Positions 54,295 through 62,682 of a stretch of 64,000 bases of DNA are shown here, in pieces. The stretch's first letter is position 1. Every line of letters starts with the position of its first letter. The translations under genes were made by a program, and so were the position numbers. The notes under the pieces are model-generated. The model saw nothing but the letters and a program-made list of their open reading frames with translations. It was not told where the DNA came from and searched no databases. Origin of the DNA: Eustoma russellianum (lineage: Eukaryota > Streptophyta > Magnoliopsida > Gentianales > Gentianaceae); assembly GCA_036186865.1 (NCBI GenBank), contig AP025053.1:6399932-6463931 (forward strand), given 5' to 3'.

Positions 54295-55708
54295 TGTTAG
54301 GTCCGAAATACACTCTAGAGGGGGGGTGAATAGAGTGTTTGGCTATTTTGCGGAATTTTCTCGTTTGCTCAACTCAAAAAGATATTCAAAATCAGAGCAA
54401 GAATGAGAGATGAGAAGTAGTGAATGAGTACACCGGATATAGAGTGGTTCGAATCGTAAATGATTCTACTCCACTACCACTTTGTTTCCAAAGTGGATTT
54501 TCAACAACTACTCTTCTTAATATGAACAATAAGAACAACCACATCAACACTTACACTAACACTTTAGTGTAAGCCACAACAACAGCAACTTCTTGCACAA
54601 AACACACTTGTGCAACTACAGCAACTACAGCTCTTAGCAAGAACAACTTCTTGCTTCCTCACAACTTCAACAAAAGTTTCCTCAAGAACTTCTCACAGTG
54701 GGTTGAAGAAATATAGTAAGGTTCACACTTTCTCACAAGTCTAAGCACAAGCAAGAGATCAAATATTTATGATTCCTCTTGTGCTTGACTCTCTTTCTCT
54801 CAATATACAATAATGAAGATCAAAGAAAAGCTAGACAAGCTTTAAACAAATTTACAAGTATGAGAGAAATATACAATAATGGAAAATGAAGCTAGATGAT
54901 GTTGAAAGTGAGTAATTGCTTCATCCAAGCCTCTTCTATTTATAGACAAAGTTGACCACGTTTTTGAGGCTCACCACCAAGTCTTCATCTTCAAAAATGT
55001 CAAGATAGTGCCCAAATAGTCTTTAGCCACCCTATGGAATGATTTGATCTTGGATAGTCACCCTAGAGAATCTTAGACATGGTTAAAATAGTCAAGGAAG
55101 CATGTAGTATGTTGGGGTTAAAGTCCACAAGAAATTTGAGCAAGATTGGAGAGAGAAAATATCATAGATCTCCCTTGGATTTTGTTCCAACGTTTGAAAA
55201 TTTTTGAACTCTGGAGACGTCGATCGATCTACGTGCCAGAGCTGAGAGATCGACGTCTCTCAGTCAGACGTCGATCGATCGACGTCAGCCTGGCTGAGAG
55301 ATCGACGTCTCTCAGAATGACGTCGATCGATCGACGTTATTAGGCTGAGAGATCGACGTCTCTCAGATGTATGTCGATCGATCGACATACCTGAAGCTGA
55401 GAGATCGATGTCTCTCAGTTATACGTCGATCGATCGACGTATGCTTAACTGAGAGATCGACGTCTCTCAGATACACGTCAATCGATCCACGTCTCTTGGC
55501 TGAGAGTATGACGTGGATCTGAGTGCTTAAATTTTTACCAACCTTCACATGGATTTCTTGAGGAGCTGATGTAACCTTCATTCGATTCATGAGAGATTTC
55601 GTCTCGCACATGTTTACTTCAATTTTGCTTCGAACTTAAGATATGAAATTTCATCTTATTCCTTTTAAAACATCTTTTTGTATCATCAAAACATTTTATA
55701 AACTAACA
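54295..55708 (-). mobile_element. 3' LTR of a chimeric SIRE-like element (family S)
   Basis: It is 1414 bp, TGTTAGGTCCG ... AACTAACA, with perfect 6-bp inverted ends, and is followed by a polypurine tract. The opening CACTCTAGAGGGGGGGTGAATAG is the style of SIRE-like LTRs here, but the body differs from the LTRs at 2819 and at 59368. U3 carries a 51-52 bp palindromic tandem array. Confidence 0.85.
55216..55503. repeat. Tandem array of 51-52 bp units with covarying palindromes
   Basis: About six units start at 55216, 55267, 55319, near 55369, near 55421 and near 55473. Each unit has a GTCGATCGATCGAC-centred palindrome, then a stem with arms CTGAGAGA and TCTCTCAG around a six-base centre. The palindrome is perfect in the second unit (GACGTCGATCGATCGACGTC, 55267-55286), the fourth (22 bp, 55369-55390) and the fifth (22 bp, 55421-55442), although their outer bases differ. 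Confidence 0.9.
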
Positions 55709-55722
55709 ATCTCCCCCTTTTT
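55709..55722 (-). other. Polypurine tract
   Basis: The minus strand reads AAAAAGGGGGAGAT next to the 3' LTR. A 21-bp direct repeat (CCCTTTTTGATGATTTCAAA, about 55718-55759) follows. Confidence 0.85.
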
Positions 55723-55759
55723 GATGATTTCAAAACCCTTTTTGATGATTTCAAAACCG

Positions 55760-56275
55760 AGATTCTAAAAGATGTTTTTGCTTTATTTTTGAATATTTTA
55801 TATTTGAAAAATATCAATCTCCCCCTAAGTATATGCACTCTATACCTTCCACAATAATCAATGTGAACAAATTTCTGCAAACCCAATCAAAATACTTCTC
55901 CTTAAATTTTCTCCCCCTCAACCAAATAACTTTTCATGCTCATCAACAATTAACAAGGATTTCAATTTTCAAGCTTACCTCATTTTGCCAAAGAAAAGCA
56001 ACATGCCAATAAATCATTTCAATAGATCATGCCAATAAACCATGTCATCCACTTAAGCAATATACAAATAAATCATTCCAATAGACAATGCCAATAAACA
56101 ACAAATAAGCCATTAAGCCACTTAAGCCACTCAAGCAAACAACCATTTTCTCCCCCTTTTTGAAAGCATCAAAAAAATAAGCAACGATACTTCATTAAAT
56201 TTAAAGACACATTCAAGTTTTACAACCAACAACAAATACTAAACTAGAACTAGAAGCAAGCTAAAACAAAACACT
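55760..56275. other. Untranslated region between env-like ORF and polypurine tract
   Basis: AT-rich with several CTCCCC-type pyrimidine runs (55811, 55910, 56152), which on the element strand are extra purine tracts. No ORF of note. Confidence 0.6.
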
Positions 56276-56780
56276 CTAGTCTTCATCTGAAGAAAACGTG
56301 ATTCCAGGAATACACGCTTTCATTTTTGCCTTGAGCTTGGCAAATCTTGATTCGTGCACGGTTACTTTGCCCTTTAGCTCATCGACTTCCTGCTGAAGAC
56401 TAGTAATTTGAGCTTGCAGTTCTGGGACATTGGAGCTCAAGCTACTTGGTGCTTGTTGAGTGTCCGGTTCAGGAATGGGTGCCTCATCCGGAAAGTCTTC
56501 TTCTTCTTCCCTTGCCTCCTCCTCCTGTTCTCTCCTCATCGCTTCTTTTCTAGACTTCAGTATTTGTTGGATATTGACTTTATCATAGAAGTCTTTGTGC
56601 GTAATACTGTCAATATCCGTGTCATCTACCTGAATACCCGACTTCACAAGCATCCTATAAATAAGGTTACTATAGGGTAGGGCCTTGTTTTGTTTGGTTG
56701 CGGCTTCGACAACATTTGTCATGAAAAGCTCCCCAAAGTTAACCTTCTATCGGTTAGCTATACGGTATGCTATGTAGAAG
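56276..56780 (-). pseudogene. SIRE env-like ORF, C-terminal remnant
   Basis: From about 56780 the element strand encodes an NFYIAYRIANR segment, a stop at 56748, then 148 residues from MTNVVEAATKQNKALPYSNL to a stop at 56276. The KALPYSNLIYRMLVKSGI block resembles the C-terminal domain of the env-like ORF of plant SIRE elements (putative plant transposon protein; family named from memory). An acidic Glu-rich run and a coiled coil (LQAQITSLQQEVDELKGKV) follow. The N-terminal part, including any signal or transmembrane region, is deleted. Its function in plants is not established. Confidence 0.65.
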
Positions 56781-57394
56781 TTTGTTCCTTTTATGCAAGA
56801 TTCACACAACTGAAAGTTGTCTAAATCAAGCGTAGGCAATCCCCGTACTAGGTTCTTTCGTTGAAGTTTTTCTAATGTGGAAATACCAATGTGTCCTAAA
56901 CGTCTATGCCATAAATTCACATTGGGTTCATTTGACATAAAACACTTAACTTTAGCGTCTACTACATCATCCATAGATAGCGTAAAAATATTGCCTTCTC
57001 GTTTTTCTTTTAAAACGGTTTCTCCATTTTTATTTATTATGTTGCAATAAGGGTGAGTAAAACACACATTAAAACCATTGTCAACAAATTGAGAAATGCT
57101 AAGAAGATTGTAGGATAAGTTGCTTACCAAAAATACGTTGGAGATTTGGAGTGTGTTCGGATTACCAATCGTACCTTTTCCAATGATCTTGCCTTTATTG
57201 TTGTCTCCAAAGGTCACGGATCCGCCTTTTGTGACCTTCTTTAATTTGGAGAACAAGCTCGGGTCACCCGTCATGTGCCTCGAGCAACCACTGTCAAGGA
57301 ACCACTTTATTGATGTGTCTTTCGAAGTGTGGTCTCCCTGCAATGTGAGAAGGTGATTTAGGTACCCTTTTAATTTTGGGTCCTTTCGAGTTAG
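56781..57394 (-). pseudogene. Copia protease and GAG-pre-integrase, truncated by deletion
   Basis: It encodes WFLDSGCSRHMTGD (active site D-S-G), TFGDNNKGKIIGKGTIGN, LSYNLLSISQF and LWHRRLGHIG ... CESCIKG. The frame runs straight into the env-like segment at about 56780-56793, so integrase, reverse transcriptase and RNase H are all missing. Upstream it continues without an ATG as part of pol. Confidence 0.85.
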
Positions 57395-57636
57395 TTAATC
57401 ACCTTTTGGTAAAGGTACCTTTCGGTACCCATACTTGGGTGATCCTTCTCGGTCTATCAAATGGCAAGAATGTAGATGAAGGTGCAATATAATAGACATG
57501 TGGTGCATGCACTTTGGGCCTTTGCCCAAGGACTCCTCTATACTTATTGAATGAAGGACGCTTTTGATATGTCCTTGTGTGTGTGTGCATAGTGCGTGGA
57601 TGATATGTATGTCGTGTATGCATTGTTCTTCTTTTT
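57395..57636 (-). pseudogene. Gag-protease connecting region
   Basis: A His/Tyr-rich variable stretch (CIHDIHIIHALCTHTQGH ... YGYRKVPLPKGD) lies between the gag stop and the protease, in the pol frame, with a stop at 57395. The equivalent in 2819-14056 is 8961-9363. Confidence 0.6.
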
Positions 57637-59313
57637 TCATATATATGGTACAACGTTATATTTCACATGATATGAAGAAGTGGGGCGTGAGGAAGGGGGC
57701 ACTTTTTGCGTCATCTTAGACGCCACTTGCGGCTTAGGGGTGTCTACTTTCTTAGACACAACAAACTTGGTTGGTTTGATTGATACTTTGTTAGTATCAA
57801 CGTATCCCAGTCCAGTTTTGTCGCTGTCATGCTTTTGAGATAATATGATACGATGCAGCATGTTGGACCCTGTGTCAAACTGTTTCATCATTTTCTCTAA
57901 ATCGGTATTCCTTGATTTCAAATTTGAAATCTCGGATTTCATTTCATTATTTTGCGTGGTTAATGATGAAATCTCTGCTTTTAATGTAGTAATGACACAT
58001 GATGACTCTTTCTTTGAATCGCTTAATTGAGCGACAAGATTCTCGTTAGAAGATTCTAACAGTTTCTTGTCTTCAATTAATCGTTTCTTTTCTTTAGCGA
58101 GAGTCTTAGTGAATTTATGCAATTCTAGATACTGACTAAAAAGATCATCATAGGAAGGTTCAGAGTCAGAGTCAGAATCAGATGATACCTCATTAGATGC
58201 TTTGGAGGCAAAGCATACTTGTGCGGTCTCCTCTTCGGTCTCAGTTTCAGAATCTGATGAATCACTCCAGGTGGCGGCCTTTAGAGCATGCTTCCTTTGT
58301 TTGGGTTCTGAGACGAGTCTATTTTTGGTCCGCTCCTTGTCAGGGTATTTAGTATTTTGCTTTTCTTTATTGGGGCAGTCATATGATAAGTGTCCGAGTT
58401 TGCCACATTCATAACACTTAACGTCTTTATCATTTGACTTGTTTTTATTTCTCTTAGTTGTAGTGCCCTTGTTTTTGTTTCTAAATGACCTTCCAATAAA
58501 TTTTCTTAGTCCTTTAGCCAATAGAATTAGGTCATCATTTTCCGATTCGGAATCACTATCATCTACGTGATCGGGGGGAGGGGAGACGTATTCATTTGAT
58601 TTAAAAGCAATAGCTTTACCTTGTTTAGATGATTCCGATTTCCGTATGATGAGTTTATTTTCATAAACTTTAAGTGATATGATTAGTTCTTCCATCTTTA
58701 TTGATTTAGTTTCCTTGCTCTCTTCTATTGCGGTCACTTTTGGGTCCCATTCAGAAGGAAGGCTTCGTAGGACTTTCTGTACCTTTTCCTGCGTATTAAA
58801 AGCCTTACCAAGAGACTCAAGAGAGTTGTAGATGTTAGTCAAACGAAGATCCATATCTACAATAGACTCATTGGGCAATAATTTAAAAGACTCAAGTGTA
58901 GACATGAGCATGTTAATTTTTGACTCTTTTACTTGACTCGTGCCTTCGTGTTTCATTTCTAGAATCCTCCACATTTCTTGTGCACTTGAACAGTTTGACA
59001 CATAACTAGACTCACTCTTACTTAATCCGTTTAAAAGCAATTGCATAGCCCTAGCATTCATATTAAGTTTCTTTTTATCATCACTCGTATATTCTTGTCT
59101 AGTTTTAATAACCTCTAAAGTGACTCCGTCTACGGTGGATACATTAGATGAGACATAAGGACCATCTTCAATGATTGACCAAAGATCTATATCTATAGCC
59201 ATAAGAAAAAGCTTCATCCTAAGTTTCCACTGAATAAACGACTCACCGTCAAAAAGTGGAGGCCTTTGCCTCGACATACCTTCTTGCTCGGTTTTGAGAT
59301 TTGTGGATGCCAT
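57637..59313 (-). CDS. SIRE-like Gag, full-length open frame in a defective element
   Basis: It has 558 residues from the ATG at 59313 (MASTNLKTEQEGMSRQRPPL). Domains: capsid-like part about 1-230 (PLFDGESFIQWKLRMKLFLM, KVQKVLRSLPSEWDPKVTAIEE); basic region and CCHC knuckle CYECGKLGHLSYDC near 305; acidic TWSDSSDSETETEEE near 355; coiled coil about 400-475 (ISSLTTQNNEMKSEISNLK); conserved SQKHDSDKTGLGY near 490; Ser/Pro-rich tail ending NVVPYI. It is the best-preserved SIRE-like Gag in the window. It could form particles and, if expressed, act on or be used by related elements. The stop TGA is followed in the same frame by AAAAAAGAA. Confidence 0.85.
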   Translation of the reverse strand: MASTNLKTEQEGMSRQRPPLFDGESFIQWKLRMKLFLMAIDIDLWSIIEDGPYVSSNVSTVDGVTLEVIKTRQEYTSDDKKKLNMNARAMQLLLNGLSKSESSYVSNCSSAQEMWRILEMKHEGTSQVKESKINMLMSTLESFKLLPNESIVDMDLRLTNIYNSLESLGKAFNTQEKVQKVLRSLPSEWDPKVTAIEESKETKSIKMEELIISLKVYENKLIIRKSESSKQGKAIAFKSNEYVSPPPDHVDDSDSESENDDLILLAKGLRKFIGRSFRNKNKGTTTKRNKNKSNDKDVKCYECGKLGHLSYDCPNKEKQNTKYPDKERTKNRLVSEPKQRKHALKAATWSDSSDSETETEEETAQVCFASKASNEVSSDSDSDSEPSYDDLFSQYLELHKFTKTLAKEKKRLIEDKKLLESSNENLVAQLSDSKKESSCVITTLKAEISSLTTQNNEMKSEISNLKSRNTDLEKMMKQFDTGSNMLHRIILSQKHDSDKTGLGYVDTNKVSIKPTKFVVSKKVDTPKPQVASKMTQKVPPSSRPTSSYHVKYNVVPYI

Positions 59314-59353
59314 CTCACTGAATCGTTGGATTCCTTGAAGTGAGTGTTCCTGC

Positions 59354-59365
59354 GCTCTGATACCA
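59354..59365 (-). other. Primer binding site (initiator Met-tRNA type)
   Basis: The minus strand reads TGGTATCAGAGC two bases from the LTR end at 59368. Confidence 0.9.
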
Positions 59366-59367
59366 CT

Positions 59368-61343
59368 TGTAGGATCTGCAAGGCACCACTAGAAGGGGGG
59401 GTTGAATAGATGGTGCGGAAAGTGTGCTTTTTAAAATTTCTTTAAACTTGAACAATTCAAGTTCTGAAAACAGATTCTGTTTTCAGGACCAGTTTTAAAA
59501 CGTTTTTAAAACTAGGTTAGAGGTCTCCAAAAATTATGAAATTTTGAGAGAACTTAGCCTCAGATGTTATGAGGGTCCCCTAAAAATTTCAAATTAAAAT
59601 TCAACCTGTAACCCCTTCAAAACCCGTTGGTAATCAGATTGTGCAAATCTGCCAGAAACGGTAGATGGTTTTGAAAAATTAATTTCTATTTGTGTGAACG
59701 TCCAAATGCTCTGAAAATTTGACCACCAACTCTTTATATACTATATTTAAATGATTTGAAACAGTTTTGGAAAATTCTTTTGGGAAGTAGGTCAACTACA
59801 ATCAAAGTCTCAACCTTTGCAAGTCTGAAAATCAGACTGCACTAGTCTCAGAACTTTTGATGTTTGATTGATTTATACTTATCCAAAAGGGTTAAAACTT
59901 GTCCCAAATTAACCCTAGAACATGTGAGTATATTTCTGGAAATTTTCGTAATTTTTGAAAAAACGTTTACTATTTTTACGGATGCGAACAAGACGGGTAA
60001 ACAGTGCAGTAACTGAAAAGTAAATGCAGAAAGTAAATGGCACCAAGAATTTTATACTGGTTCGGTTATAAACAACCTACTCCAGTCTTCAAGGAACACC
60101 TTCCTTGGTTCACACTAATCACACACACGCAGTACACCTTACCGCAGGGTTGATAGAGTTACACCTAACTCCAACCCTTTACAAACCTTGTATTGTAGGT
60201 ACAATTCGCACGAACACCACCACCTTGCTAGAGTGAAGATTGATCACACCTTGATCAATCTTTTACAAAGATATATGAATGGTGGTTTATCTCAAGCCTA
60301 TTCAAGATTGAAAGATATGAAAACAATAGGCTTTACAAGAAAAGAGAAAGAAAGAAGATGTAGGAGAAGAAGAGCTAGGTTTTTGTTGATCTCTTTGAAT
60401 TGCAATGCTTGTGCTTGTTTTGTTTGCTCTCATCTCTTTCTTTTTAACATGTCCAGGCCGTCCCCCTATGGCGTGTCTCCCTTCTTGAAAATTATCTTTT
60501 AAGTCCTTGAGAGAGTGTAAAACATCATTGTGACAAGGCCTTGCTTACTTGGCATCTTCTTATTGGATCATCATTTAGTCTTCGCTTACTTGGCACCTCC
60601 TTATTGGTTCAACATTGTCATCATGATGACATGGAAAAAATCTGAGATATACACTTTACCATGTGCCAAAAATCAATCATAAAATCATACCATAAATCAA
60701 AAATTACATCATAAATGCAAGACAAAGAAATCCTTCCTATTCAAGTGAGAATTTCGGCCATTAAGGGTGTCTTGCCATGCTGAATTTTCAGCATGTGCAT
60801 CATGGGGATAAAGTTCAAATCATTACCATTTGTCTTTGAATTTTCATCATAAAAATGAATCAACAATTTATGGTAAGTATTGCTACCAACTAAGAAATGA
60901 ATTTGGACACAAATAGGCTTAAGAATTCAGCCATATACCTTGTACACATGCTGAAAAATTTTCAGCATGTGATATGTAGAATATCACCATTTATTTATTT
61001 TAAATAATATTCAAAACCTTACCATATCTTCTTCTACTCAATCACCTAACAAAAGATGACAAAATATGTCCCATTTAAGAGCTAAAATTCGGCCACCCTA
61101 TGTTTAGTATGCTGAAATTTTCAGCATGTCACATAAGAGAGATATACCTTGAATTCTTACCATTTGTAGCTTCTCTCTTTAATTTACCAACTTTGTATGA
61201 TTGATCCTTGACCAATCAAGATGCCAACAAAGCTCCACATATGCTCCAAATCAGCTGTATGTGACGTTGGAAGGTGTATGTACAAGTGCTGAAATTTATT
61301 TTTGCTAACTATGTAAAATAGTGCACATTTAATAATACACACA
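59368..61343 (-). mobile_element. 5' LTR of the chimeric SIRE-like element (family B; right edge uncertain)
   Basis: It starts TGTAGGATCTGCAAGG next to the primer site, with the SIRE-type opening CACCACTAGAAGGGGGGGTTGAATAG. It shares CTGGTTCGGTTATA and CTCCAGTCTTCAAGGAACACC with the LTR at 11302, but does not match the presumed partner at 54295. The right edge is not resolved: it may reach 61343, or about 62197 if the chromovirus LTR begins at 62198, or beyond the window if the chromovirus inserted into it. Confidence 0.6.
60750..61135. repeat. Three diverged repeats ending in a TGCTGAAAA/TTTTCAGCA palindrome
   Basis: Each unit begins near AATTCGGCCA or AATTCAGCCA and 15-30 bp later has an inverted pair: 60776-60795 (arms CATGCTGAA/TTCAGCATG), 60946-60970 (12-bp arms ACATGCTGAAAA/TTTTCAGCATGT, one-base centre) and 61109-61127 (arms ATGCTGAAA/TTTCAGCAT). 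Spacing is about 165-175 bp. Surrounding sequence has diverged more than the palindromes. Confidence 0.8.
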
Positions 61344-62671
61344 TGTAATATTCCAATCAGCCCTTAATTTAATTTTCTAGAACACTTTAAGATTTATATC
61401 ATATGTAAAAAGTGTCTAGATACGTGTCACATGATGTACCAAAAAGTTCCATGTGTTGTGTGCGTAGAAAACCGAATTTTCGATATTTATCGATTACCAG
61501 ATTTTTCTCTAATTTAAATTCCAACTTTTGCACATGTTATATATATTATGTTATACATAATATATATAATATATACTTTAAATCTCAGCACTTGGCTGGT
61601 TTAAAGTGGTACCATTAACATGTGACAAAAATTAAACTTGGAATCTTCACATTTTGGCCTTAATGTGGAGTAATTTGTGTGTGCCAACATGGAAAGTATT
61701 TTTGGCTGATTATTATGTCATGTGCACGAAATTTACATCATATTTTGATGTATATGGGCTGGCCATTTATTTATGGCAAGTACGTGACACGTTGGCGAAG
61801 TTTCGGTATTCACCCGATACGACAAATTTTGGTTTAGAACCTTTTATCGTGTCGTATTTGATTTGTCATCACCATATCTTATATCATATGATATAAGACC
61901 TGAATATACTCATAAATATGAGTTAAGTATACTGGTGTGACGTTAACGTACGTACGTAAAATATATAACGTGTCGGTAGTACATTGGAATACATGTGTAT
62001 GTGCCTTTATTTAAAAAATCTGAAAATATATGTAGTGTATATATATAAGGCGTGTGTATTAAAGATGGGGAGGAGGAGAAGACTTTCCTTCTTTAGCTTT
62101 GTTGCCTTTGTGCCTTTTCCAAATGAATCTTCCTTTAATGAACTACTTAGTTTATCAAACTAAGTACTTCACTTAATGAACTAGTTTAATTCATTAGTGA
62201 TGGCACCTGAAAATAGTATAAACACAACAAATGTTTGACATATGATGTAAGCTTTAATGCTTCATGGCTCGTTAGTACGGCAACATAATATATAAGTTAA
62301 ATACGGCAAGTAATGGCAAGATATCATGCATTCATGTACACGTTTATATATATATATTTATGCACGTTTATATATATGTATACATTCAAGACACTTATTT
62401 TGAAATCACTCAAACCCCCTTACTTTACATACTTGATCTAACGGCTACAAATGATCATCTAGAGAATTCCTAATCTAGATATTTCTAATGGAGCATTCTA
62501 GAAGCATTCTAGAGAACTCTAGAGAACTCCTTCAAGTTCCTAAAAAGAATATACAAGAAAGATCTAGAAAAGTCTACTTATGTGGGTTTGTGGAATGAAC
62601 TTGGGCTTGGCCTAATGCATTCTCTTGAACTTGGTTTGCCCAAAAGATCTAATTACGTGCGGCCCATTACA
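61344..62671 (-). mobile_element. 3' LTR of a chromovirus (left edge uncertain)
   Basis: The right edge is firm: ATTACA at 62671, then the polypurine tract. The left edge is a choice. TGTAAT at 61344 would give perfect 6-bp inverted ends and a 1.33 kb LTR; TGATGGCACC at 62198 would give 0.47 kb. Only a second copy can decide. Confidence 0.4.
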
Positions 62672-62682
62672 TTCTCCCCCAC
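62672..62682 (-). other. Polypurine tract of the chromovirus
   Basis: The minus strand reads GTGGGGGAGAA directly before TGTAATGGGCC. Confidence 0.85.

Noticed and set aside
55216..55503. Regularly spaced palindromic repeats that look like a CRISPR array
   Set aside because: The intervals are not unique spacers but parts of the 51-52 bp unit, the array lies inside a plant LTR, and no cas-like genes are present.
54295..61343. The LTRs at 54295 and 59368 as an ordinary matching pair
   Set aside because: Beyond the shared SIRE-type opening, their bodies, inner repeats and terminal bases differ, so they were treated as two families.
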